Made by a program: the position numbers and the translations under genes
Shown here: piece after piece, positions 1 through 7,135 of the stretch
How positions within the stretch are numbered: the stretch's first letter is position 1
How the letters are laid out: each line of letters starts with the position of its first letter
Notes under the pieces: generated by a model
Seen by the model: the letters and a program-made list of their open reading frames with translations, nothing else
Told to the model about the DNA's origin: nothing
Databases searched by the model: none
Assembly (NCBI GenBank): GCA_020718315.1
Contig: DYSK01000011.1
Location: 15,436-26,350, forward strand
Origin: Draconibacterium orientale
GTDB lineage: Bacteria > Bacteroidota > Bacteroidia > Bacteroidales > UBA12170
Direction of reading: 5' to 3'
DNA: 10,915 nucleotides

Positions 1-217
1 TTTTTGTTGACGGTTCTCCCATAGGGATTAAAAGATTCCGTTATTTCAAACAAAATCAGATAATAATTCCGCTATTCTTAAATGCAATTTTTAGTATTTT
101 TGCTCATTAAAAATCAACAACCGTAGCTAAAGAACGATAAATTAAGCTGCTCGCACAAACAAAAAGAAGAAATAAAGATTATATACTGGCAGCTCTGCAT
201 TAAAAAAATACAATCAG
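1..217. other. Left-edge region without a convincing gene
   Basis: This leading stretch is AT-rich and no recognisable gene is visible. One + strand frame is open from base 3 to a TAA at 108-110 (35 codons, beginning Phe-Val-Asp-Gly-Ser-Pro). It could be the 3' end of a gene that starts outside the window. It is too short and too unlike any family I know to call. On the other strand an ATG at 22-20 could equally open a gene running off the left edge, with only 7 codons visible. The remaining ~107 nt before the first clear gene is probably its leader and promoter. Confidence 0.3.
95..102 (+). promoter_or_regulatory. Possible -7 box (TATTTTTG)
   Basis: TATTTTTG matches the Bacteroidota -7 consensus TAnnTTTG. 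No TTG-like -33 element sits at the expected distance upstream, and the box lies 115 nt before the first gene. The match may be chance in AT-rich DNA. Confidence 0.22.
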
Positions 218-679
218 ATGAAAAGTAGAAACTTAGAAAATCCACGCGATATACTCGATGTCATTTCTAAATGCGATGTTTGCTATGTCTCGATGGTTGA
301 TCAGGACAACACTCCTTATGTAATTCCAATGAATTTTGGTTTTATCGACAATATGCTTTTGTTGCATGGCGCATCACATGGAAAAAAAATAAATATACTC
401 AAAAACAACCCCAATGTTTGCGTTGTTTTCAGCACCGATCATCAGCTTCGATGGCAGCACGAAGAAGTGGCTTGCAGTTGGAGCATGAAATATCGATCTG
501 TATTGGCATACGGGAAAGTCGTTTTTGTGGAAGATTTGGACGAAAAACAAAACTTACTTCATCAATTTATGAAACATTATTCGCCCAAAGAATTTAATTA
601 CAGCAAACCTTCGCTCCAAGAGGTTCAACTTCTGAAGGTTCCAATCGATAAGTTTGAAGGAAAAGTTTATGGATACTAA
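218..679 (+). CDS. Pyridoxamine 5'-phosphate oxidase-fold (Nim-like) flavoprotein
   Basis: A 153-residue cytoplasmic protein of the PNPOx-like split-barrel superfamily, in the subgroup that includes the 5-nitroimidazole reductases NimA-J. Seen in the sequence: a helix (residues 8-18), then strands around CYVSMVDQDNTPYVIPMNFGF (roughly 22-42, with the typical Pro-Tyr-Val-x-Pro), then LLLHGASHGKK (47-57) followed by a helix ending in NNP. This order is characteristic of the group. His50 probably matches the active-site histidine of NimA (His71 there; recalled, not aligned). Members bind FMN or a related cofactor as dimers and their physiological substrates are mostly unknown, so nitroimidazole reduction should not be assumed. 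The length is normal. The start follows an A-rich leader. The threonine dehydrogenase gene begins 22 nt downstream with no visible promoter between, so the two are probably co-transcribed. Confidence 0.85.
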   Translation: MKSRNLENPRDILDVISKCDVCYVSMVDQDNTPYVIPMNFGFIDNMLLLHGASHGKKINILKNNPNVCVVFSTDHQLRWQHEEVACSWSMKYRSVLAYGKVVFVEDLDEKQNLLHQFMKHYSPKEFNYSKPSLQEVQLLKVPIDKFEGKVYGY

Positions 680-701
680 ACAAATATAAAACACACTACC
701 T

Positions 702-1661
702 ATGGAAAATATTTTAGTGATTGGCGCTGCCGGACAAATTGGATCAGAATTGGTTATTGCTCTGCGTAAACGCTATGGTGCCGAACAGGTTTTTGCAACC
801 GACATTAAACAAGCTCCCGAAGATGTAATGAATGGCGGTCCTTTCGAAATATTGGATGTACTCGACAGCAATCGGCTCATTCACTTTGTAATTCGTCATA
901 AAATCACACAAATCTATCATTTAGCAGCTGTATTGTCGGGCAATGCCGAAAAAATTCCAATGCAAGCCTGGGATATCAATATGCGCTCATTATTAAATAT
1001 TCTGGATCTTGCAAAAGAAGTGGAAGCGATAAAAAAGATATTCTGGCCGAGTTCAATTGCTGTTTTTGGACCCACAACACCCCGCTTTAATACGCCTCAA
1101 TTTACCATCACCGAACCGAACACCGTTTATGGAATTAGCAAGCTTGCAGGTGAAAGATGGATAGAATATTACTACAACAGATACGGTGTGGATGTAAGAA
1201 GCCTTCGTTATCCGGGTTTGATTTCGTACAAAACCGAAGCCGGTGGAGGAACTACCGACTATGCAGTGGAAATATTCTTCGATGCAGTGCGCAATGGCAG
1301 CTATACTTCTTTTCTTTCGGCGGAATCAAAGCTTCCCATGATGTTTATGGAAGATGCGATAAACGCCACCATCGATTTGATGGAAGCCGATGAAGAAAAT
1401 CTAAGTTTACGTTCGAGTTACAACATAGCTGGAATAAGTTTCGATCCCAAGGAATTGGCTTTGGAAATCAAAAAGCACATCCCCGATTTTCGAATTGATT
1501 ACAAGCCCGATTTTCGTCAAGCGATTGCCGATTCGTGGCCTGCAAGTATCGACGATAGCGTGGCCAAAGCCGATTGGGGCTTAAAATACAATTATGGGAT
1601 AGGCGAGCTCACAGAAACTATGCTCGAAGGAGTGAGAAATAAGCTGAACAAAGCCGACTAA
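702..1661 (+). CDS. tdh: L-threonine 3-dehydrogenase, short-chain (epimerase-like) type
   Basis: A 319-residue extended short-chain dehydrogenase that oxidises L-threonine with NAD+ to 2-amino-3-ketobutyrate (EC 1.1.1.103). The product is normally cleaved by Kbl to glycine and acetyl-CoA. Seen: the N-terminal Rossmann loop GAAGQIG (8-14) with Asp34 at the end of strand 2, which favours NAD; catalytic Ser117/Ser118 region; Tyr143 and Lys147 in YGISK; and LRYPGLIS (168-175) followed by GGGTTDYAVEIFF (181-193). This last pair is the signature that separates these threonine dehydrogenases from UDP-galactose epimerases. The length matches the family (about 310-320). This is the epimerase-like TDH, unrelated to the zinc-dependent E. 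coli Tdh. No kbl gene lies in the window. The acetyl-CoA produced could feed the Pta-AckA pair further right, but that is inference. The upstream gap is 22 nt. Confidence 0.93.
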   Translation: MENILVIGAAGQIGSELVIALRKRYGAEQVFATDIKQAPEDVMNGGPFEILDVLDSNRLIHFVIRHKITQIYHLAAVLSGNAEKIPMQAWDINMRSLLNILDLAKEVEAIKKIFWPSSIAVFGPTTPRFNTPQFTITEPNTVYGISKLAGERWIEYYYNRYGVDVRSLRYPGLISYKTEAGGGTTDYAVEIFFDAVRNGSYTSFLSAESKLPMMFMEDAINATIDLMEADEENLSLRSSYNIAGISFDPKELALEIKKHIPDFRIDYKPDFRQAIADSWPASIDDSVAKADWGLKYNYGIGELTETMLEGVRNKLNKAD

Positions 1662-1665
1662 ATTT

Positions 1666-1673
1666 TATCTTTG
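1666..1673 (+). promoter_or_regulatory. Candidate -7 box before the acyltransferase (TATCTTTG)
   Basis: TATCTTTG is an exact match to TAnnTTTG and lies 13 nt before the ATG, just after the tdh stop codon. Transcription would start near 1680, giving a leader of only a few bases. No clear TTG is seen around 17-20 nt upstream, so the -33 half is weak. The site would allow expression independent of tdh. Confidence 0.42.
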
Positions 1674-1686
1674 CAAAAACAATCCT

Positions 1687-2556
1687 ATGATTTATAAATT
1701 TGTTTTTGCCTTTTTCAGATCTTTATCACGACTGCCTTTTTGGGTGCTGCATCGAATTTCTGACTTCTTTTTTGTTTTACTGTACTATGTAATTCGGTAT
1801 CGACGCAAAGTTGTTTTGAGAAATTTAGCAATTGCTTTTCCCAACAATAGCCTTTCACAAAACAAAAAAATTGCGCGCAAATTCATGCGTCATTTTGCCG
1901 ATTTCCTCATCGAATCGCTAAAAACGCTCAGCATTTCTGAAAATGAATTGAAGAAACGTTATATTTATCTCAATCCGGAAGTAGCCCAAAAGGAAATCGA
2001 AGCCGGCAAGAGTTTAATGATGGTAGCCGGACATCTGGCCAATTGGGAATGGCTTTTTTACTACAATAAGATTACAGGAGTGCATACATGGGCCGCTTAT
2101 TCCCCATTAACTAATCCCATTTTCGACAAACTCATGGTAGCAAACCGCGAACGCTATGGATTCAAGGTGGTTCCATCAAAAAAAGCATCAAGTGCGCTCG
2201 CTAGACTAAACGAAGAAGGGACTCAATTTGTAAACTGTTTGATGGCAGATCAATCGCCGCGAGCCAACTACAAATACCGCGCAAAATTTCTAGGAATTGA
2301 CGTTCCGTTTTTTATCGGACCCGAAGCGTATGCTATGAAATACAATCTTCCCGTTTTTTATGGGCGAGTTAAAAAAATTGCCCGAAGTAAATATACCGTC
2401 GAAATAATTCCTATTGCTTTAAAGCCATTAGAAAAAGAAAAAGGATGGATTATGCAGGAATATATCCGCCTGCTGGAAGAGGATATTTTCAATGCGCCTG
2501 AAAATTATTTATGGTCGCATAAACGCTTTAAGCACGCCGAAAAACAAAAAATTTAG
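1687..2556 (+). CDS. LpxL/HtrB-family lysophospholipid (lipid A) acyltransferase
   Basis: A 289-residue membrane-associated acyltransferase of the LpxL/LpxM/HtrB family, which adds secondary acyl chains to lipid A on the cytoplasmic face of the inner membrane. Seen: an N-terminal hydrophobic anchor (about 5-36) followed by a basic YRRK stretch; RNLAIAFP (45-52), typical of the family; the catalytic HX4E motif in GHLANWE (His116, Glu121); and ADQSP (187-191) followed by FFIGPEAYA, the second conserved block. The C-terminal YLWSHKRFK is the usual family ending. The length is close to other Bacteroidota members and slightly shorter than E. coli LpxL. Its acyl donor and exact position on lipid A cannot be read from sequence; an ornithine- or other aminolipid acyltransferase is a less likely alternative. 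It starts 25 nt after tdh and has its own candidate promoter box. Confidence 0.9.
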   Translation: MIYKFVFAFFRSLSRLPFWVLHRISDFFFVLLYYVIRYRRKVVLRNLAIAFPNNSLSQNKKIARKFMRHFADFLIESLKTLSISENELKKRYIYLNPEVAQKEIEAGKSLMMVAGHLANWEWLFYYNKITGVHTWAAYSPLTNPIFDKLMVANRERYGFKVVPSKKASSALARLNEEGTQFVNCLMADQSPRANYKYRAKFLGIDVPFFIGPEAYAMKYNLPVFYGRVKKIARSKYTVEIIPIALKPLEKEKGWIMQEYIRLLEEDIFNAPENYLWSHKRFKHAEKQKI

Positions 2557-2611
2557 GTACCCAAAATGCATCGCTAATTTGTTCAACTTTAGGATAATTG
2601 AAAAATTTATT

Positions 2612-2619
2612 TATCTTTG
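2612..2619 (+). promoter_or_regulatory. Candidate -7 box before the hybrid kinase (TATCTTTG)
   Basis: TATCTTTG, an exact TAnnTTTG match, lies in the 74-nt gap after the acyltransferase gene. The predicted start site near 2626 leaves about 5 nt before the ATG at 2631 and about 14 nt before the in-frame ATG at 2640. That favours 2640 as the real start. The -33 element is poor (only a TTTA around 2588). Confidence 0.48.
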
Positions 2620-2630
2620 AAGAAGCTTAA

Positions 2631-3773
2631 ATGCAAATTATGGAGACGCCCACACAATCTCGCATTTTGGTTGTTGATGATTTTCCTGAAAACATTTTGA
2701 GGATTACAGGAGCTATTCAGCACCTCGACACCAAAATCCACACCACCACGAGTTCACGCGAAGCTTATGAGCTTACTCAAAAATATGATTTTGCTCTGTT
2801 GATTTTGGATGTACACATGCCCGAAATGAATGGATTCGAATTGGCCTCGCTCATTCACAAAGGAAATAGAAACGTTTTTACACCTATCATTTTTATTTCG
2901 GCAGTCTATTTCGACGATCACAGCATTTTTAGAGGCTATAAAACCGGAGCGGTAGATTATATTGTGAAACCCGTTAATTTGGAAATTCTAGAATCCAAAG
3001 TAAAAGTGTTTCTTCAGTTAGAAAAATCACGAATTGAACTGGCCATTGCCAAAGAAGAAGCCATCAAAGCAAAGGAAGAAAAAATGCTATTCCTGGCCAA
3101 AATAAGCCATGAAATTAGAAACCCACTCAGTGCAATCATTGGCATCATCGACCTGATGGATGCAAACGAGTTGAACCCCGAATGGACCGAGCGGATGGAA
3201 ATGATTGGTTTTTCGGCCAATCACATGCACAATCTGCTGAACGATTTGCTCGACCTCAGCAAAATGGAATCCTTTGCCTTAAAAATTGTACACGAACCCC
3301 TTCATCTTCGTGCCGAACTCGAACAAGTTATTAAAGCAAACAAAATACTCTGCAAATCGCAATCCAATACCGTGGAAATAGAAATCGACCCTTTTATTCC
3401 CGAGATCATTTTGGGCGATTCCTTACGATATAAACAGATTTTGCTCAATCTGATTGGAAATGCAAATAAATTTACGACCAATGGATTGATTCAAATTAAA
3501 GTAGAAATCATTGAAAACACTCCCCATTATTGTCTAATCAAAACTTGTGTACACGACAATGGAATTGGCATTGCCGAGGATGAACAAGGCGATTTGTTCC
3601 GACCATTTTCTCAACTGAATCAAAATATCACAAAAAAATACGGTGGAAGCGGTTTAGGATTGGTTGTAGCAAAAAATCTCGCCCAGTTGCTAGGCGGAAC
3701 ACTCGATTTCACGAGCAAACCCGAACAAGGAACACAATTTTGGTTTACTGCTAAATTTAGCAAGCAAGCCTGA
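2631..3773 (+). CDS. Receiver-first hybrid histidine kinase (REC-HisKA-HATPase), soluble
   Basis: A 380-residue cytoplasmic signalling protein with no membrane segment. Domain order seen: a response-regulator receiver (about 10-128) with acidic pair Asp16/Asp17, phospho-acceptor Asp60 in LILDVHMPEMNG, Ser90 and Lys113 in VKPVN; a charged helical linker (about 129-155) likely to form a coiled coil; HisKA with His160 in ISHEIRNPL; and a HATPase domain with N box LLNLIGNANKFT (271-282), G1 DNGIG (309-313), F box FRPFSQL and G2 GGSGLGL (338-344). All catalytic residues appear intact. With the receiver at the N terminus and no sensor, it is probably a relay component controlled by phosphorylation from another kinase. 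It may start 9 nt later at 2640 (Met4), since the receiver fold only begins near residue 10. No cognate DNA-binding regulator is next to it. yifB follows after 32 nt. Confidence 0.9.
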   Translation: MQIMETPTQSRILVVDDFPENILRITGAIQHLDTKIHTTTSSREAYELTQKYDFALLILDVHMPEMNGFELASLIHKGNRNVFTPIIFISAVYFDDHSIFRGYKTGAVDYIVKPVNLEILESKVKVFLQLEKSRIELAIAKEEAIKAKEEKMLFLAKISHEIRNPLSAIIGIIDLMDANELNPEWTERMEMIGFSANHMHNLLNDLLDLSKMESFALKIVHEPLHLRAELEQVIKANKILCKSQSNTVEIEIDPFIPEIILGDSLRYKQILLNLIGNANKFTTNGLIQIKVEIIENTPHYCLIKTCVHDNGIGIAEDEQGDLFRPFSQLNQNITKKYGGSGLGLVVAKNLAQLLGGTLDFTSKPEQGTQFWFTAKFSKQA

Positions 3774-3805
3774 AAAAAGGATCACATAATCAATATAAAA
3801 GCACT

Positions 3806-5344
3806 ATGTTAGTTAAAACCTATGGCAGTACACTTATTGGTGTTGATGCGATTACCATTACTGTTGAAGTAAGTGTAGATCAGGGAATCAACTGGTTTCT
3901 GGTTGGCTTGCCCGACAATGCAGTAAAAGAAAGCCATCAACGTATTGAAGCCGCTTTAAAACATATAGGATACAAAATTCCCGGTAAAAAAATTGTGATC
4001 AATATGGCACCTGCCGATATCCGAAAAGAAGGTTCGGCCTACGATCTAACCATTGCAATTGGCATTTTGGCAGCTTCCGGTCAAATAAAAAACAATCGCA
4101 TTGGGGAATATATAATCATGGGCGAACTTTCGCTTGATGGCGGTTTACAGCCAATAAAAGGAGCATTGCCCATAGCCATTCGTGCACGCGAAGAAGGGTT
4201 TAAAGGATTTATTCTTCCTATTCAAAATGCACGTGAAGCGGCTATCGTTAACAAACTCGACGTATATGGAATTGAAAACATTTCGGAAGTCATTGATTTT
4301 TTTAATGATAAAAAAACACCTGAACTCACCCTGGTAGATACAAGAGAAGAATTTTTTTCGCACTTAAATAATTTCGAATTCGATTTTGAAGATGTAAAAG
4401 GTCAAGAAAACATCAAAAGAGCTTTGGAAATAGCGGCAGCAGGCTCGCACAATGTCATTTTTATTGGTCCTCCCGGCGCAGGAAAAACCATGCTGGCAAA
4501 ACGCATTCCGAGCATTCTCCCTCCATTGAGCCTAAGCGAAGCCTTAGAAACCACCAAAATTCATTCGGTAGCCGGAAATCTAGGAAGTTCCAACGCCTTG
4601 ATTTCTATTCGTCCGTTCCGTTCGCCACATCATACAATTTCGGATGCGGGCTTGGTTGGCGGCGGAAGCTTTCCTAGTCCGGGCGAAATTAGTCTGGCTC
4701 AAAATGGAGTCTTGTTTTTAGACGAATTGCCCGAATTTAAACGCACCGTATTGGAAGTGATGCGACAGCCCATGGAAGACAGAAAAGTACGCATTTCACG
4801 TTCAAAAATAAGCATCGAATATCCGTCAAATTTCATGCTTGTTGCAGCCATGAACCCATGCCCATGCGGGTATTACAACCATCCCGAAAAAGAATGTGTT
4901 TGCGCTCCCGGAGTAGTAAAAAAATATTTAAACAGAATCTCCGGCCCATTGCTCGACCGCATCGATATTCAAGTTGAAGTGGTGCCGGTTCCATTCCGCG
5001 ATCTAGCCGAATCGGCCATGTCCGAAAAAAGTGAAGCCGTTAGATCGCGCGTTATCAAAGCACGTATCATTCAAGAAACCCGCTTTCATCAATTTCCAAC
5101 CATTCATGCCAATGCCCAAATGAATTCAAAAATGATGCAACAATATTGTCAACTGGAAAAAGAAGGCCACCTTCTCCTAAAAAACGCAATGGAAAAACTT
5201 CAACTGTCGGCTCGAGCCTACGACCGTATTTTAAAAGTTGCCCGCACTATCGCCGATTTGGAATCATCGCCCTCTATTCAAAATCATCACTTAGCCGAAG
5301 CCATTCAATACCGTAGCCTGGATAGGGAAAGTTGGGGAAATTAA
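3806..5344 (+). CDS. comM: YifB/ComM-family Mg-chelatase-like AAA+ ATPase
   Basis: A 512-residue cytoplasmic AAA+ ATPase of the YifB/ComM family. In naturally transformable bacteria ComM is a hexameric branch-migration helicase that helps integrate incoming DNA; the gene is also widespread in bacteria not known to be competent. Seen: the N-terminal ChlI/Lon-like domain (about 1-170) containing GLPDNAVKES and NMAPADIRKEGSAYDL; Walker A GPPGAGKT (221-228); Walker B VLFLDELPE (302-310); sensor-1 region AAMNPCPCG (348-355); paired cysteines 352/354 and 364/366 that may bind a metal; LLDRIDI (382-388) with a conserved arginine; and a C-terminal helical Mg-chelatase domain (about 455-505) with LSARAYDRILKVART. 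The length is typical and nothing looks broken. No competence genes are adjacent. The + strand spacing of 32 nt from the kinase allows co-transcription. Confidence 0.95.
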   Translation: MLVKTYGSTLIGVDAITITVEVSVDQGINWFLVGLPDNAVKESHQRIEAALKHIGYKIPGKKIVINMAPADIRKEGSAYDLTIAIGILAASGQIKNNRIGEYIIMGELSLDGGLQPIKGALPIAIRAREEGFKGFILPIQNAREAAIVNKLDVYGIENISEVIDFFNDKKTPELTLVDTREEFFSHLNNFEFDFEDVKGQENIKRALEIAAAGSHNVIFIGPPGAGKTMLAKRIPSILPPLSLSEALETTKIHSVAGNLGSSNALISIRPFRSPHHTISDAGLVGGGSFPSPGEISLAQNGVLFLDELPEFKRTVLEVMRQPMEDRKVRISRSKISIEYPSNFMLVAAMNPCPCGYYNHPEKECVCAPGVVKKYLNRISGPLLDRIDIQVEVVPVPFRDLAESAMSEKSEAVRSRVIKARIIQETRFHQFPTIHANAQMNSKMMQQYCQLEKEGHLLLKNAMEKLQLSARAYDRILKVARTIADLESSPSIQNHHLAEAIQYRSLDRESWGN

Positions 5345-5358
5345 AATTTATTCTTTTT

Positions 5359-6792
5359 TCAGGAAAAGAGTTTTTGAATTTTTTCAAAAAAGCGTTTGTA
5401 GGTTTCTGTATCAAACAAAGGCGCGTCTGAAGTAGCTTTTAAAGTAAGAAAAACACCCAAAGGCAAAAAGACAAATGAAGCAATCCACATTCCCGAAAAA
5501 ACAGAAATACTGCCGGCAACAGCCGAACGCTCCCCAATCATCGATAAAACATGGTACAGCACAAAGAACAAGGTCGACATCACTACCGGCAACCCCAAGC
5601 CTCCTTTTCGAATGATTGCTCCCAATGGCGCTCCAACAAAAAATAAAATTAAACAAGCAAATGACAAGGTGAATTTCTTGTGGTAAGCAACCGAATGTTT
5701 GCGAATTTGCTCAATACGATTGTCTAAATCTTTTTTCTGGTTCACCACATTTTCTTTTGCATTTCGGGTAGCTTCCAAGGCTTTTTCAATGGCTTTTTTT
5801 CGAATCTTTATATCCATGTGAAACAACAAACTATTGTAAGCCAGCTTATTGGTGTCCACCAATGCTTTATAACTACTTACACGTGCGGAATCAAGCTTTT
5901 GATACTGTGTCAGTCGGTTCTGAAGCCCCAATGAGAAATACTTCTTTTTACGTATTAAATCCCGTTCCAAAGAATCCTTCGATGTACTCAATTGTGCCAA
6001 GTTCATCATGTGATAACTCGATTTAAACAAATTTTCATCTGTCCTACTCAAACCATTGTCGAGCGAAAACCGAATTTGCTCTTCCTGAAATTCCAATCTT
6101 TGAAATGGTCGTGTAATTCGAAAGTTTTGCTGGTCAATCTTTTCTTCATAATTTACACCATTGTAGAGAGTAAACAAAATTGCGCTTCCATTGGGAGTTT
6201 GCTCCATCAATCCGCTTTGAGCAGTCGTTAGTTTTGTATTCCCATATTTTTGCGAATGATCGTAAATCATCACCTGATTTATTCCGACACCGTCGGTTTC
6301 TCTTGATCCAATCCTGAGAATATAATTGCCCAAATCGCGATTAAAAATACCTTCTTTGATCTTAAATGCCAATTTTTGATGTTGAACATCATAGAGTAAA
6401 GACCTGAATTTCAGATTCGCCACCGGCAAAATAAAATCTGAAAACAAAAAGGCTGCAATACTGATCAGGACGGATAAAATAACCAAAGGCCGCATCAAGC
6501 GTTTCAACGAAATACCCGACGATTTTAGTGCAACCAATTCGTAATGCTCGCCCAGATTTCCAAAAGTCATCAAAGAAGAAAGTAAAATGGCCAGAGGCAA
6601 TGCCATTGGAACAAAAGTAGAAGAGGCATAAAAAAGCAGTTCTACCAAAACCTTCACTTCGAGTCCTTTTCCAACCAAATCGTCGAGATACAACCACAAA
6701 AACTGCATCAATAAAATAAATAATGCAATAAAAAAGGTCATGATAAGTGGGCCAATATAGGTTTTCAAGATAAATAAATCGACCTTTTTCAT
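5359..6792 (-). CDS. LptF/LptG-family (YjgP/YjgQ) LPS-export permease
   Basis: A 477-residue inner-membrane protein of the LptF/LptG family, the transmembrane half of the LptB2FG ABC exporter that pulls lipopolysaccharide out of the membrane. Seen: three N-terminal membrane segments (about 12-37, 50-76, 100-122) with the family PMALPLAILLSSLMTFG and ELVALKSSGIS (85-95) coupling-helix region; a periplasmic beta-jellyroll-like part (about 140-245); then three C-terminal segments (about 374-395, 400-420, 430-452) with GAPLGAIIRKGG (387-398). It is about 110 residues longer than E. coli LptF. The extra length is a charged, probably helical stretch at about 255-370. F versus G cannot be decided here. 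It is convergent with yifB (14 nt apart) and reads away from the dehydratase gene. Together with the LpxL-like enzyme it reflects LPS assembly, but the two are not in one transcript. Confidence 0.92.
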   Translation of the reverse strand: MKKVDLFILKTYIGPLIMTFFIALFILLMQFLWLYLDDLVGKGLEVKVLVELLFYASSTFVPMALPLAILLSSLMTFGNLGEHYELVALKSSGISLKRLMRPLVILSVLISIAAFLFSDFILPVANLKFRSLLYDVQHQKLAFKIKEGIFNRDLGNYILRIGSRETDGVGINQVMIYDHSQKYGNTKLTTAQSGLMEQTPNGSAILFTLYNGVNYEEKIDQQNFRITRPFQRLEFQEEQIRFSLDNGLSRTDENLFKSSYHMMNLAQLSTSKDSLERDLIRKKKYFSLGLQNRLTQYQKLDSARVSSYKALVDTNKLAYNSLLFHMDIKIRKKAIEKALEATRNAKENVVNQKKDLDNRIEQIRKHSVAYHKKFTLSFACLILFFVGAPLGAIIRKGGLGLPVVMSTLFFVLYHVLSMIGERSAVAGSISVFSGMWIASFVFLPLGVFLTLKATSDAPLFDTETYKRFFEKIQKLFS

Positions 6793-6824
6793 CTGTTTAC
6801 TATTTTATATTTCTGCTATATGCC

Positions 6825-6842
6825 CCGAAGGGATGCCTTCGG
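6825..6842. repeat. Palindromic hairpin CCGAAGG-GATG-CCTTCGG
   Basis: A perfect 7-bp GC-rich stem with a 4-base loop sits 33 nt upstream of the permease ATG, in an otherwise AT-rich region. No T-run follows on either strand, so it is not a standard intrinsic terminator. It may be a REP-like dispersed palindrome or an RNA structure in the permease leader. Only one copy is present in this window. Confidence 0.45.
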
Positions 6843-7028
6843 CAGAACATCCAAGATAATCATTTTCCTGTGCGTCAAAGTTGTTTTGTCATGGATGTTT
6901 CTTCCGTTTATAATTTGATTTTCAATCGCCGATGTTGCTCGCCATGGACAGTCTTCCTCTTGTGCGTGGAATATTTCCGCATGGCTCGTTTCAGATGTTT
7001 CCGGGACTTGCCTCAAGCTATTTTTTGC

Positions 7029-7055
7029 CAAAGATAAAACATTCGGTTTTCTCAA
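7029..7055 (-). promoter_or_regulatory. Candidate minus-strand promoter (TTG-N16-TATCTTTG)
   Basis: Read on the minus strand, TTG (7055-7053) is followed 16 nt later by TATCTTTG (7036-7029), an exact TAnnTTTG. It is the only candidate in the window with both elements near consensus spacing. Transcription would start near 7022 and run about 230 nt before the LptF/G-family gene. Confidence 0.45.
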
Positions 7056-7114
7056 CAGTAATTTTATGGGCTAAAATACACAAACCGGATAAAGCATCAT
7101 TCGAAAGAAAAAGT

Positions 7115-7122
7115 TAATTTTG
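7115..7122 (+). promoter_or_regulatory. Candidate -7 box before the dehydratase (TAATTTTG)
   Basis: TAATTTTG fits TAnnTTTG and ends 13 nt before the ATG at 7136, the same arrangement as the box before the acyltransferase. No TTG is seen at the -33 distance. Confidence 0.38.
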
Positions 7123-7135
7123 AAAAAAACAAAAA

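Larger units (their letters stand above)
6793..7135. other. 343-nt intergenic region between divergent genes
   Basis: I can identify no gene here. Short frames on both strands (minus 7055-6816, plus 6932-7117) are unlike known proteins, and the minus one overlaps the predicted promoter. Contents that can be seen: a minus-strand promoter candidate (7055-7029) that would give the permease gene a leader of about 230 nt; a plus-strand -7 box (7115-7122); a 7-bp hairpin (6825-6842); an inverted repeat AACATCC/GGATGTT (6846-6852 and 6893-6899); and loosely repeated CATGGA-plus-pyrimidine blocks near 6890-6907 and 6943-6960. The long leader could be a structured RNA or a degraded repeat element. I recognise no known riboswitch, tmRNA, SRP RNA or RNase P signature. 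Confidence 0.5.

Noticed and set aside
3..110. 35-codon open frame at the left edge as the 3' end of an upstream gene
   Set aside because: Possible but unsupported. An open frame of this length arises easily by chance among six frames, and the residues match nothing I recognise.
702..1661. UDP-glucose 4-epimerase
   Set aside because: The fold is shared, but GGGTTDYAVEIFF after LRYPGLIS and the short length are threonine dehydrogenase signatures.
5371..5390. A/T-only-loop hairpin TTTTTGAA-TTTT-TTCAAAAA near the yifB/permease junction as a terminator
   Set aside because: The stem is almost all A-T and weak, it lies inside the permease coding end, and no T-run follows it properly on either strand.
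6816..7055. 79-codon minus-strand open frame upstream of the permease
   Set aside because: Its 5' end coincides with the best promoter candidate, it has no recognisable motif, and its 3' end runs through the palindrome. A second minus frame ending at 6805 looks no better. Treated as intergenic.
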